A DNA stretch of 64,000 nucleotides from Hemileia vastatrix (Eukaryota > Basidiomycota > Pucciniomycetes > Pucciniales > Zaghouaniaceae), in assembly GCA_030280995.1 (NCBI GenBank), contig JASXTE010000001.1, positions 18,850,606 through 18,914,605 of the forward strand, given 5' to 3'. The translations under genes were made by a program, and so were the position numbers. Positions 11,862 through 22,461 of this stretch are shown piece by piece. Under the pieces are notes generated by a model. The model ran no database searches. It saw only the letters and a list, made by a program, of their open reading frames with translations, and was not told the origin of the DNA. Within the stretch, counting starts at the first letter, position 1, and each line of letters begins with the position of its first letter.

Positions 11862-13548
11862 AGTCATGCCTTCCTCACTCTCAAATAATCATAGGCTAAA
11901 TCAAGCAATGATTCTCATAGCTCTAGATCCACTTAGATTCGGACTCTGATTCAAATTCTAATCTTGAAGAAGACTTTTTTTATCAAATATAGCCATAAAA
12001 ATGTTAACTTCTTCTCAGAAGTCCCCAAGTACTTCATGTTGAAGGATTCTGGCTGCTAAACAGATATTTTTTCTTGTTTTCTACCTGTTCTTAACACATT
12101 AATAGATTTTGACTAAATATTAACTTAAAATGTGATCAGTCAACAAGGGTGTATATTAATAGTATTGGATTATATATAGTAGAAACTTCTCTCTTAGTTT
12201 CTCTATCCAATTTTATAATTTTTCAATTTAACAAAAAAGTGACTGATTGCTTCACATCCTTTAATTTATTATATTGAGAATTGCCATAAACCTAATTTAC
12301 TGTTTACCTATCAATCACTAAGGACAGGTATATTAGCTATATCCTTAATATATATACTGGTACTGAAATTAATATAAATATAGGTGATTGAAAATACTTG
12401 ACTTGAGTTTAAAAGGGTGTATATTTAACTGAAAAATACCTATACAAAAAATTAAAGGGTTTCTTCAATTCTTCATTACTTCATACTCCTTAGAATACAA
12501 TATAGACACTCCTAAAACTATCTGCATCCAGTTTTAGGCATCTAATCAGGATTTCCCAGGAATGTCTCCTTAATTTGGTTGAGCTAAATCAGAATCACCC
12601 AGTTTTTCACAAAAATGTGATAATTAAATTCAATTGGCTGCCACCCTGTCATTTGGGCTCCAATGGTTATGGAGCTGCCTTAAAAAATTTGGAAAATTTC
12701 TTCTCTTTAGGGTATGGCACAATTAATAGCTATACAAAACAATGCATCACTACTATCATTTCCTTAGAATATCAACTTCTCACCTTGCGAACAAAAGAAG
12801 TGAAACTTGAATCATCTCAGGTTATGCAAGAAGAGAGTTTCCAAGAATTTATTGGGTTTGTTGATGTTAGAACTATTCTTTTGAATTGGAAAATTTCTTA
12901 AGGTGGAAACAAATACTTTTTAAAAAAAATGTTACTTATTTTTTTATTCCATATATTCTTTTTTATAGTAACACAAATGACTATATCTTCTCTATAGATA
13001 TTTAATTTTCTTCCATCTTATATGTGACATCAAAAAAATCATATCATTCTTTTCTGGCTATCCTGGATCATGTCATAATTCCTATGTCTTCCAAATTATG
13101 TAAATTCAAAAATAACCAGAAAAATTCTTCAAAGAAGATCAGTATCTTCTGGAAGATTCTTCTTTTATGAACAGAAAGTATTTACTTGCCACCTTTTGGG
13201 CAACAGCTTCAGAGGACAGCCAAACTTTCAAGTTCAACATTGTTTGGAAAAGTCAAGAGTCAATATTGAGCATTCTATCTGAGTATTGAAAGGTGGTTTC
13301 GCTAGTCTAAGTGAATTAAGAAGTCATGTTAGAAAAAAATCCAAAATTGAGGAAGTGATATAAAAGGAAACTTTGTTGCATTATACTTGATAACCTACTT
13401 GCTGACCTCAAAGATAAATGGTTAGAGTTGTATAAAGATGAAGGAGTCAAACCACATCCCACTATATCTAACACTACTATTTCACAAACTGCTTGCATAA
13501 GAGTAAAAAATTTTCCAATTACACTAGCACATTGGGAGATTAAGTTTT
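11862..13548 (+). pseudogene. Harbinger-type DDE transposase fossil
   Basis: Collinear with the transposase at 59672-60937. The start MPSSLSN at 11868 matches. After an inserted block (12038-12476) the coding resumes. The ORF at 12575-12901 contains HPVFHKNVIIKFNW and CHLGSNGYGAALKNLEN. The first catalytic position reads IGFVDVRT, so the usual VDGTT is damaged but the Asp remains. After the intron position (about 12905-12993) the second Asp region reads SCHNSYVFQ-like (Asp replaced). The C-terminal NLLADLKDKWLELYKDE segment lies at 13391-13440. Multiple stops make it non-functional. Confidence 0.7.
12038..12476. repeat. 439-bp insertion within transposase fossil
   Basis: This block has no counterpart in the homologous transposase at 59.8 kb. 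It is bounded by the direct repeat TACTTCAT (12030-12037 and 12477-12484), an 8-bp duplication typical of hAT-type insertion. The ends GTTGAAGGATTC and the reverse complement ATGAAGAATTG are only weakly similar, so the terminal inverted repeats are uncertain. It has no coding capacity. Confidence 0.45.
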
Positions 13549-13786
13549 AATGTAAAATTATAATTATTTAGAAATTCTTTTGTCTTTTATCTACTATTAC
13601 TATAAGTATGAATAATTCTTTTTGTATTTCTTCTTTGATATCGCCTTGAAATTATTTCAAAATAACCCTTATATCTTTTTGTACATCATAAAACTTTTCA
13701 ATATACTAATTAATCACTAATTCACTAATTTCTAATAAATTCTTTCCTACTCCTGATATCATAACTTCAACCTTTTCATTAACTGC

Positions 13787-14871
13787 TGTGGTAGCCTAAA
13801 GTTTAGTATGGCACCTAAGTACGTAAATGGAGTTATTACGGCGTGCAAGATTGGCGTTATTATTTTATAAAAGGGTTTTATTAAATTTATTTGAGTTTTA
13901 AATATAAAGAAATTTGGTTAAAAGAAAATGCCTACACAAAATAAATTTATTTTACAGAGAAAACTTATTTTTACAGTCTGAAAAGTTTATAAGTATCAAG
14001 TCGAGTCACTCAGGAACCTTAGGAAATTTTTCCAGATATTTTACTATTTTTCTTATATTTTTAAATGAATTTTAAAGATTTATAGAAATATTTACGTTTT
14101 CAGAAATTACTTAACTTTGATGAATTTTCACGGGGTAATTAGAGCTGCGCAGACTACGAAAATTAGTTTGGAATGTAAAGGGGGAGTGGCTCTATCATGT
14201 TTAATTTTTCTAGATTTTTTATTATAGATTTAAAGGTTCTAATTGAGTCCGGAAGTCCGGACGGACTCCGTACGGGCTCCGGATTGACTCTGGGTGAACT
14301 CTGGAGGGGAAAACTTAGGCATGTGACTAGGAATACTTAAGAGCCTCTCAAACTCAAAATTGAGGGGGGTGATACATCATACAGCTTAATCATTAACCAC
14401 CACGGTCTTATTTTTTATTACTCAACAAATTAAATAAATTTGTAATACCCTTATAACTTTATATTTTATATATAACATTTTAGAAATACTACTCAATAAT
14501 TTAAATCACACTTCATACAGGGTATCTTTAGAAAGGTCTTCATTGCTGGGACTTGATTATTGCTGTCTCATAAAAATTCAAATTATTATAAAAACATAAA
14601 AGTCAATCTTTTCAGATCTTTCACTGGTACACCTTAATTGTTGTTATCAGTATTTCTTTATCAACAGCCACTTTTATTTAAATCTCAATAAGCGTTAAAT
14701 ATTTTAGAGTTTCATTATTTTTATCAATCAGATCCAAGTAGACTGGTTAGCTTAGTGATTTAGAATTCCCATTTTGTTATTTTTATTGGAAGGACGGGGT
14801 TTTCAGCTAAATCCACACATCTCCTCCGGATTCTGCTTACAGCAAGGCGACTTTAAGAGTTTACCTTACCA
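13787..14871 (+). repeat. LTR-like unit, second family, copy i
   Basis: Starts TGTGGTAGCCTAAAGTTTAG and ends ..CCTTACCA. It aligns loosely but in order with 22462-23699 at three places: the start with TATGGCACC, a TCTAGATTTTTTAT..CTCTGGAGGGG segment (14207-14310), and a tRNA-like module followed by ACAGCAAGGCGACTTTA (14742-14855). A GC-rich stretch with repeated TCCGGA words lies at 14250-14310. The TG..CA ends suggest an LTR. No target duplication is visible, so it may be one end of a decayed element. Confidence 0.4.
14742..14815 (+). ncRNA. tRNA-like (SINE-type) module, degenerate
   Basis: GGTTAGCTTAGTGATTTAGA resembles a Pol III A box (TRGC..AGTGGTTAGA). About 35 bases later GGGGTTTTCAGCTAAATCC resembles a B box region (GGTTCGAATCC). 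The spacing fits a tRNA, but the arms do not pair well, so this is a pseudo-tRNA or SINE head. A sister module sits at 23584-23650 in the related LTR-like unit. Confidence 0.35.
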
Positions 14872-15638
14872 TACCGCATTCACAAGCTCTTATGCTCATT
14901 TTTATTTCCTATAATCTTTTTTCTGCTTCCAAAGATATTTTAAATATGTTGACTTTTGTTTTGATATTTTTTCTTTCTCTAAGAGATCCTGTACTAGAAA
15001 GCTTACTAACTCTTTTAAATTGCAATTGTTTTCTAGCTAATTAATTAGACTAAAATATTAGTCACTATATTCCTAGTCTACTCTACATCCTTGAGCTTAC
15101 AGATACTTTGTGTACTGGAATCACATCATAAATTTTTCCTAGCTAGTAAATAACTTCAGGTGTTCATTCTAAGTTTTATATTTTATCAGAAATATCTAAA
15201 CTCACAAGGCTCTGTACTTGATATATCTTGTTAAATTGATTCTTCATCATAAATCTCAATAGCTTTACAGCTTTATAATTCAGTAATTCTTTCTGGTCTG
15301 GGAGATTTAATTTAATTACATGATTTTCATGAGTGTCTCTATAACATATATAACAGAGATTATTGACCTTTCTCTTACCTTATCTTCTTTTTTTCTTCAT
15401 TAGTTCAAAATTTTGATGATGTTGACTAGTTTGAAGCATCTTGATTAAAATCAAAAACATCACATCTTTTATAGCTACATCAATAGCTTTGACACCATAC
15501 ACTTATTTTCTAACTTTCTGTATTCTGAACACAATAGTAATTATAATATTCACAAGGAGTGCAACATTTTTCAGTATTCTTTAGTGAGCTGATAGCCTGG
15601 TGCCTTGTAGTGTCTCTGTCAGTGTATTCTAGTATTTA
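14872..15638. other. AT-rich spacer before element B
   Basis: No ORF or family motif recognised. It may be decayed internal sequence of the retroelement that owns the LTR-like unit upstream. It ends with ATTTA next to the LTR of copy B. Confidence 0.35.
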
Positions 15639-17131
15639 TGTCAGGCTGAGTTTGAGTAAAAAGGTGTGAATAGCTTGATTAGTCAGTTTTATAGAAGATT
15701 TTAATTGTCTAATATGAATAGTGTAGTACAAATCCAATAAGTATTAAAATATAACTCAATATAAGGGTCTCAGTAATTAAAATCTCACTAATTAAATATG
15801 GGTTACATTCTTATAGTTGGTTGAGAAATAGATGTAATAATTCAGATACCATTCAAAGATTTTATAAGTACTATTGATATGTATTGTATTTGTATTTGTT
15901 ATATATTTTGATTTTAATGATAAAGATTGTAAAAAGTAAGACCAAAAACCCCCTCCTTTTATACCCAATAATTCCTCAATTTTACCCCTTGATGTACCAG
16001 TCCAATCTATGGCTAATGACACCTCATTCTAGCTAATACAACTGTCCACCAACATAAGAGATGACCAATAATGTAATTTGAATAATATCACCAGCCAAAA
16101 TCTTGTAATAATAGGGATAATCCATCAAAATTAAAAGAATAAACCAAAAAGAGAGTACATGCATGTAATACCTTAAAATAAAAGACTAAAAATGAAAAAA
16201 ACACTAATTATTACAAAATATTACAGGGGATCAACAGTAGAAATGATGTGGCTAATTATGTCATTATACTATGTGAAATCCCCACTCAAAAATGACCAAA
16301 ATTGACTGAGAAACCACTGAGAAACCTCAAGAAAGGATGTGGAATGTGGGGTAACTACATGCAGTCTTTGACAGGCACTAGAATGGGTAAATCCTTCACT
16401 AATTTAGGGGAATTTAAATGTGGTAGTGAATTAAAGCACCAAGATTGAGGTTATTAATAAAATTAGTGCATATAACATGGTCAGTTCACTTTATAATTAA
16501 ATTAGGACACTAAATAAGTGCCTGTTTCTTTTTTTAGTGTTTTTCCTCACAGTGGACATGTAATCTGGGGTAGTTATAGTGTGAAAAAGCTAACTTTTCT
16601 AAAAATGAAGCTATTGACACAGGAAAAATGCAGGCAGTATGTGGACAGTACACAGAGGCCATTTCTGGTATAAAAAACACCAAATTTGAAAAGTGTTATT
16701 TTTATATATTTGAATAGCCAAATCAATAATTCTAATTAAGACAAAATTATCTGTAAAAGTGCATTTTCAATAATATCAACTTTATAGTGTATATATCCAG
16801 CTTTGAAGTGATTTATAGCACATTTCTTGTTTTTTCCATAAAATAATAAAAGTAACAGCTTTAAGTCTACTTAAAAATTATGTAGTCATATTTTTAAGGC
16901 TCTTAAGGTTACCCTGACATATTAAAACTTAATATTAAGTAAATATAAAATATAAAAGGTGGATGTATGCATGTATATAAGGTGTAATACTGGCATATAT
17001 TTTATTTTATCATTAATTTCACTTAAGTTTACAACTTGTGTGCTTCTAATTATTGTTCTAATGTATAATACATGTGATTAAAATAACTTGTAAGTATTTT
17101 TTACTCAGTCCTGGAAATATCCAGGCTGACA
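15639..17131 (-). repeat. 3' LTR of copy B
   Basis: In + orientation it begins TGTCAGGCTGAG and ends CCAGGCTGACA, the reverse complement of an element A-type LTR (TGTCAGCC..CAGCCTGACA), 1,493 bp. The A-family landmarks are present in reverse, including the stretch equivalent to ATTACTGAGACCCTTATATTG near 15765. Confidence 0.85.
15955..15963 (-). promoter_or_regulatory. TATA box in LTR of copy B
   Basis: TATAAAAGG on the minus strand, at the position equivalent to 11074 of element A and followed by the same G-rich and T-rich run. Confidence 0.5.
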
Positions 17132-17143
17132 TCCACCCACCCA
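17132..17143 (-). promoter_or_regulatory. Polypurine tract of copy B
   Basis: On the minus strand GGGTGGGTGGA directly precedes the LTR start TGTCAGCC. It is the equivalent of AAGTGGGAAAG in element A. Confidence 0.55.
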
Positions 17144-17289
17144 AAAAAACAATAAAAAAATGATAAGTTACACATTTTTTTTATTTTTTTTATTTTTTTA
17201 GGTATTCAGAAAATCTGTAGCATTTAAGATTAATTCTTTAAAGAAGTAAAGCATAATAAAATATTATGAGTACTAATTTCTAACCCCTC

Positions 17290-17825
17290 AGCTGTTTGAA
17301 CAGTATTTTTTTTCTGTTTAAATATTTAAGAAGGGAGGATAGATTTGAAATTTCTTTTTCAGGTATCCACTTATCAAATTCATTTGATTTTCCCTTATAT
17401 CTTAATAAGTACTCAGTTCCTTTCTATTTAGTAAGGATTATGTTCTTGAGTATTTTTTCAATCTCTGATTTTTCCGTAATTTCTTCAGCTTGCTATTTAG
17501 GCCTTCCTTTTCTTTTTGGGAATAACTCATGATCATTTTCATGGTAAGGTTTTAATAATGAGATATGGAAAACTGGATGTTTCCTATCATATGGGGCATA
17601 TAATATGACTTCCGCAGAGTTATTACCAACCATCTTATTCACTACAAAAGGTCCCACAAAAGGCTGCTTCAATTTAATATTTTCTTGTAAGTTAAAATGT
17701 AGTGTTGAAATAAGGACTTCATCTCATTTTTTGAATTCAAATTCTTTATGAGATTTATCCCATCTTTTCTTTTCATGTTCAAATGCTTTCTGGATGCATT
17801 CTTCTGCATGCTTTCTACACATTTG
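17290..17825 (-). pseudogene. Integrase C-terminal region, copy B
   Basis: In reverse this matches 9190-9660 of element A: the NNSAEVILYAPYDRKHPVF-like segment lies near 17580-17630, and the KIEKILK..LTK tail near 17400-17470. Stops and frameshifts are frequent, including a stop at 17825. The chromodomain end is only faintly visible near 17340-17400. Confidence 0.6.
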
Positions 17826-18518
17826 TTACATATGAATAAAAGATTTAGTACAAGGATGTATATCTAACCTTGGTAATTTATTTAGATGATTTACTGGGGT
17901 ATTTGGTACATATCCCAGCCAGAGTTCAAATGGTTTTTTCTCTGTTACAGAATGAGTTGTGTTATTATAAGAAAATTTAAGTACAAGAATTATTTTTACA
18001 CAGTCATTTGTAAATTTCTCATTTTCTTTGTACTCTAATCCAAAGACAAAATATCTTCTCAACATATCTTCTGTAGTTTGTATCAATCTCTCAGACAGTC
18101 CATAAGTCTGTGGATGGTGTGCTGTAGACAATTTCAATTGACAACCTGATACTTCCATCAAAGATGTCCAGAACTCAAAAGTAAATTTAGGGTCTCTGTC
18201 AGATACTATGTCTTTGGGGATCCAAGCAATGTTGATCATTTGAGTCCACCATACTAATGCCAAATCTTTTGGAGATACCTCTTTATGGGTAGGTAAAAAC
18301 TTAAATTTCTTTGTTGGTCTATCAACAATTACCCAGCAAGAATTGAAGCTTTCTTTTCCTGCTAATGACAAGCCAGTTACAAAGTCCATGTTTATTATTT
18401 GCCATGGATCCTTTGTCTGCTCTATTTGTTGTAACAACCCAACTCTCTTCCCAGTTAATCTTTTAGATTTTTGGCAAGAGTCACATGTGCAAATGTATTT
18501 TTGTACATCTTCTTTCAT
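17826..18518 (-). CDS. Integrase core, copy B (230-codon open frame)
   Basis: An uninterrupted frame covers the second half of the zinc finger (CDSCQKSKRLTGKR) and the whole DDE core. The catalytic residues are Asp in NMDFVTGL, Asp in SDRDPKFTFEFW, and Glu in HHPQTYGLSERLIQT. It would join reverse-transcribed DNA to the host genome. The start Met is not a real start: the frame is part of a polyprotein broken upstream at 18519. TYGL replaces the usual TDGL/TDGQ. Confidence 0.75.
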   Translation of the reverse strand: MKEDVQKYICTCDSCQKSKRLTGKRVGLLQQIEQTKDPWQIINMDFVTGLSLAGKESFNSCWVIVDRPTKKFKFLPTHKEVSPKDLALVWWTQMINIAWIPKDIVSDRDPKFTFEFWTSLMEVSGCQLKLSTAHHPQTYGLSERLIQTTEDMLRRYFVFGLEYKENEKFTNDCVKIILVLKFSYNNTTHSVTEKKPFELWLGYVPNTPVNHLNKLPRLDIHPCTKSFIHM

Positions 18519-19365
18519 GTTTATCCAAAAGGCTGTATTTTTTACTCTAGTTAATTTTCTTAAAAATCAAATTGACCAGCTAAAATTTTGTCATGGAAAA
18601 TACTTAACATTAACTCTTTCATAGATGGAGGTATAACTATTAAATTACTTAGCTTTTTCCTGTAATATATGTATCAATCTTCAATTGACAGTTTACCTTT
18701 TTCCAAAGCATTTTTATACTTGGGAGGTAAATTTTTAATTAATGCACTCATTGAGGCATTTGTTGGATCATTTAGAATGGTTGATAATTTAGATAATTTT
18801 TTATCAGATGAATAGTTTTCTAATATTTTTTGCTTAAAATTCCTGCTCTAAATCCATTATATAAATGCCAAATATATGTATTACCTCATTTTCAGGCACA
18901 TAAGCTGGGTTGTCAGTATCATTTAACAAAGGATTTCTGGATAGTAAATCCACATTATAATGCAATTTTCCTGCTCTGTGAGTGATTTTCATTCTTAATC
19001 TGTACTCTTGTACAGCTAGTTGCCATCTAAACATGTGCCTATTAGGTGTTTTCATGTTTAGTAATTATTTTACTTCACTAAAATCTTTTATTAATTCAAA
19101 CTTCTGGTCTTCTAGATAGTAATGAAGTTTCTCCAGGGCCCACTCAACGGCTAAAAATTCCAGTTGGGTGGCACCATACCTTAATTCAGTCTTTTTCAAG
19201 GTTCTGGATATATAACAGATAACTACTTCAGATAATTTACCATTTATTATCTGTTTTTTCTGTAAAGAAGAACCTAACCATGTAAAGCTTACATCAGTAT
19301 ACAAGATAAAAGGTACGTTAAAATCTTGCAGTCCCAAAATTGGAGCTGAAATTTAACATTCCTTT
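18519..19365 (-). pseudogene. RNase H and integrase zinc-finger region, copy B
   Basis: The RNase H block FILYTDVSFTWLG lies near 19280-19310, with CYISRTLKKTELRYGATQLEFLAVEWALEK after it in the 19065-19337 frame. The connecting segment (18834-19055) holds TPNRHMFRWQLAVQEY, as in all four gypsy copies. The histidine part of the zinc finger near 18550-18620 is broken. Stops at 19064 and 18833 divide the frames. Confidence 0.7.
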
Positions 19366-19389
19366 AATTTATCAAATGCATGTTGTCTT

Positions 19390-20330
19390 TCATTATTCCA
19401 AATGAAAGCTTCATTTTTTCCTGATTAATTTTGTTAATAGAGCTGCAATGAATTGGTAGTTTTTTATATAATGCCTATAATATCCACACATACCTAGAAG
19501 TCTTTGAATATCTCTCACATTTTTAGGTATATCAATGTTTTTTATTGCCGCCTGCTTATTCTGGTCAACAAAAATATTCAATCCAGATACAACATGTCCA
19601 AGTATTTCAAGGATTAAAACCCAAACTTACATTTCTTTAATGCAATTGTTATTTTAAATTCATCAATTTTTTGAAATACTTCTTTCAAATGATTTAAATG
19701 CTTATAATATGTTTTTGAAAACACTATAATGTAATCAATGTAAATGAAGAGCCATCCTTCAACCATTTTCTGATGAAAAACACTGTCCATCAATTTTTGG
19801 AATACTGAAGGGGCATTCTTTAGGCCAAAAGGCATTCTCACATATTTATATATCCCCATGTGTGTGGTTATGAGTAAGAAATTCTGAGAATTCTTTTACA
19901 CAAGAATATGGTCATATCCTTTGTTTCCATCCAGGCAGGAAATATATTTTTCTCCATGTGAGGTAGCATCAATAGAAGCTATTCTTGGAAGAGGGTAAAT
20001 ATCATCCGCAGTGAGTGTATTCAGAGCTCTGTAATCACCACATAAACTTGCCTTATTTTTTCATAAGAGATTAATACTGATGAAGTAACACAATACTTAG
20101 GTGTTGTGTCCTTTTTTTCAACAATACTCATTTCTAACAAAATTTTAGTGTTGTCTTCAATGTCTTTCCTTTTTTCAGGAGAAACTGGGTAAGGTTTCTC
20201 TTTCAAGCTGCCAGGGATATTTTTCAAATCAAAACTTAAAGATATTTTTATCTCATGGTCTTTGACCAATCCTAGTTCATTTGAACCATGAGTAAATGCC
20301 ATAGAATAATATTTTATAAATCTCAAAATA
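19390..20330 (-). pseudogene. Reverse transcriptase, copy B
   Basis: The 20021-20326 frame holds SIVEKKDTTPKYCVTSSVLI. The palm continues after a frameshift, and the 19614-19859 frame has YVRMPFGLKNAPSVFQKLMD. The active site is YIDYIIVFSK at about 19719-19748, so the second catalytic Asp of YIDD is Tyr (TAC), exactly as in element A. This copy would be inactive in reverse transcription. Confidence 0.8.
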
Positions 20331-20380
20331 TTGTCTACTTCAATTTTTGAGAGTTGAGGAATGAAGGAGGCGTTTTGGAT

Positions 20381-21060
20381 TTAATTTTCCAATTCAACCA
20401 TTTCAGAGATGGATCTTCCACCTTGCAGTTTTTCTTCTTTAGGAGAGATGGAATATATTGAATTTTCAGAGCAAATCTTGAATTTCCTTTTTCCATTCAC
20501 ACCTAAAGTGAAGCAACTATTTTCAGAATCTAGTTTGATGCCATATTTTGTCAATAAGTCTTTGCCAGTATAAACCAATCACAACAATTATTATTATCCA
20601 TGACCACAAATTGTCATACTGCTCTTACATATCCATTATTATAATTAAATAATTTAGCAGTCTTGAATTTTCCAATTGGACATAATATTGAACCAAAACC
20701 CCTCCAGTTCTTTTTCTGTACAGGTTCTAGTTTTCCTTTATACTTACTATCAAGTTTCATTAAAGTATTTTCAGAAACTACATCACCAGAAGCCCCAGTG
20801 TAAAGAATGGCATTCATTTCGTTTCCACATATAATAACAGGCGCTCTAATAAGTGTGATTTTATAAGTGTCATAATTCACATATTTTATTATTTCAGCTT
20901 CCTCAATGGAAGTTTAAGATGTGTCTTCTGGAGATACAGCATCATTTAGGAACATAATATCCTGCTCTACTAAATATATCTCATTTTCATCATCACTGTA
21001 AGAGATACTACTTTTACAATCCTCACTTGAATCTTCCTTTTTATCTTCATGATTACTGGT
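20381..21060 (-). pseudogene. Protease and Gag-Pol linker, copy B
   Basis: From right to left: the acidic linker SSISYSDDENEIYLVEQD near 20950-21010, then a protease with the active-site strand reading ILYTGASGDVVS near 20770-20815. The catalytic DTG is changed to YTG. A flap region and NRGFGSILCPIGKF follow, then the VYTGKDLLTKYG strand near 20530-20578. Homology to element A ends near 21060, where unrelated DNA begins. Confidence 0.65.
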
Positions 21061-21807
21061 TTCAGTATACCCTACATTCCAAGTACCTACAAATATGCAC
21101 TCCAATGGCCTACCCAGGTTTTGAACACCACACTGTTTGTAACAAGGCAAATCTGTATATGAGTAGTGGATAGTGCAATGGATTCAAATAGGTGCTTGAT
21201 TTAATTGAAATAGTAATAGAAGAAAAACAATAAAAAAATAACTACAGAATATGCTATTAAATATTATGTTATTCTATAAATACTATAAACCTATTTCTAA
21301 CCTATCAGCTAATAACATTGAGTTTCCAGGTTTTCATAAAGCTCAGGTATAAGCATGAAGAGTAGATAGTGATTCAACTGTTGTGTTTCATGTTGAGCTA
21401 AGAAGTCTCAAGTTTAATTCTGACAATTTTTAAAATTTTAAAGCCAAAAAAATTTTAATACCTCCCCCAAAATTTTATCCTAGTAGGGGTACTAGATTTT
21501 TAGATTTCAATTTCAACTCATCAATTAACATAAACAAGTTATTTAAAGTAAGGAGAAAAGTTAAATGAATTATAATTCAAGAAAATAAATGTGAATCACA
21601 AAAAAAAATTCAAGAAAATGTGAAAAAATTAATTTAGTTATGACACTACAACAACACAGATCAACAGTCTAAAACTTTAAGTAAGTGAAATGCTTATATG
21701 ACTTGTATATGTTAAAATATAAAATTGAAAGTGAAAAATGACAACCTCTCCTAAACCTTATATTTTTAATCTATACTTAAATTTTTAAAAGTAATATAAA
21801 AAACCTT
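21061..21807. other. AT-rich spacer with a SINE-like fragment
   Basis: No gene recognised. The 78-codon frame that reads into copy B from 21150 starts in unrelated DNA, so its N-terminus is chance. A tRNA-like fragment lies at 21350-21432. Confidence 0.4.
21350..21432 (+). ncRNA. tRNA-derived SINE-like fragment, degenerate
   Basis: GTAGATAGTGATTCAACTG resembles an A box (TGGCTCAGTGGTTAGA). About 35 bases on, CTCAAGTTTAATTCTGAC resembles a B box (GGTTCGAATCC) with transitions. Spacing is right for a tRNA. Pairing is poor, so it is a fossil at best. Confidence 0.3.
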
Positions 21808-21985
21808 CTTTACCTTACCTATCTGACTCATAAATTCTTGGTTGATTTGAAAAGATAAACCAAAATGAATGAAGTTACTCTATGATTCCAAACCAGGGGT
21901 TGCTCTTATTGTTTGATGATTTTCCCTAAAAGAATTACATAAAGCTTCAAGAATTACATCACCCAAAATAAATTCAATAATAAAT
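21808..21985 (-). pseudogene. TET/JBP-like dioxygenase C-terminal fragment
   Basis: On the minus strand the frame matches the C-terminal third of the TET-like proteins at 35.7 and 63.6 kb: a NSFRENHQTIRATPGLES segment, a stop, then FIHFGLSFQINQEF. The metal-binding His of the ENHQT motif is present. The N-terminal two thirds, including the HxD motif, are gone. A non-coding block shared with the region upstream of the 35.7-kb copy lies further on at 22245-22400. Confidence 0.6.
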
Positions 21986-22244
21986 TTTAATACACAGGAA
22001 ATAAAATTGATAAATTGATAAATAAATTTATAATAATATAATAATTACTTATTTTTAATATAATACAAAATTTTGAATTTGAAGCTCAGGAGAGGAGGAA
22101 AAAATAAAACCAGTAAACTTGATATTTTCATTGGAAATGAGAAATGGCTGTTAAAAATATGAAAATTATTTTGTTGTAAGAATTTCTGAAGCACCTTCTC
22201 CTAATTGTGTTATATAAAAGCCAATAAAATTAAGATAGTGCAAA

Positions 22245-22400
22245 AATGGCTAAACCTTAAAGGTCAATATCTCAGCAGCCACACATTTAAATTCAAAAAA
22301 ATTTAATGGAAATAAAAAAAAGTCTTTTTGTAACTCATCTGTCAAAAGGACATGATTTTTGAAGAAGCCTAACCCTTATTTCAAGTTTTTTTCAAATTTA
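22245..22400. repeat. Copy of the TET-upstream repeat block
   Basis: Contains CTTAAAGGTCAATATCTCAG and a downstream AAGCCTAACCCTTAT. It matches two tandem units at 36440-36570 and 36610-36760 inside the Harbinger element at 33.0-39.2 kb. It supports reading 21.8-22.4 kb as a remnant of a TET-carrying element. Confidence 0.55.
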
Positions 22401-22461
22401 AATAAAAATTGTAAAAATGACAGAAAGCGGGGTTTAATAAACCCAAAAATATTTATATAAG

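Larger units (their letters stand above)
11587..13560 (+). mobile_element. Decayed Harbinger-type element (partial)
   Basis: The left side begins near 11587 with ATAGGGGTTTCAGTTCTGG, similar to the left end of the element at 59386. The next 250 bp are collinear with 59430-59672, including ACACCAGCCCCAAAACTGGT. The transposase remnant runs to about 13548. The right end and any TET-like gene are not detectable. Confidence 0.5.
15639..21060 (-). mobile_element. Ty3/gypsy chromovirus, copy B (5'-truncated)
   Basis: A minus-strand relative of element A. From right to left it holds the Gag C-terminal linker, protease, reverse transcriptase, RNase H, integrase, polypurine tract and 3' LTR. Homology to A stops at about 21060, so gag and the 5' LTR are missing. 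The coding parts have fewer stops than in A. It shares the YIDY reverse-transcriptase change with A. Confidence 0.85.

Noticed and set aside
14742..14815. Functional tRNA gene
   Set aside because: A- and B-box-like words are present but acceptor and anticodon arms do not pair, so only a degenerate tRNA-like module is supported.
20914..21150. 78-codon ORF starting MPCYKQCGVQ as a gene of its own
   Set aside because: Only its second half matches the Gag-Pol linker of element A. The first half is unrelated flanking DNA beyond the truncation point.
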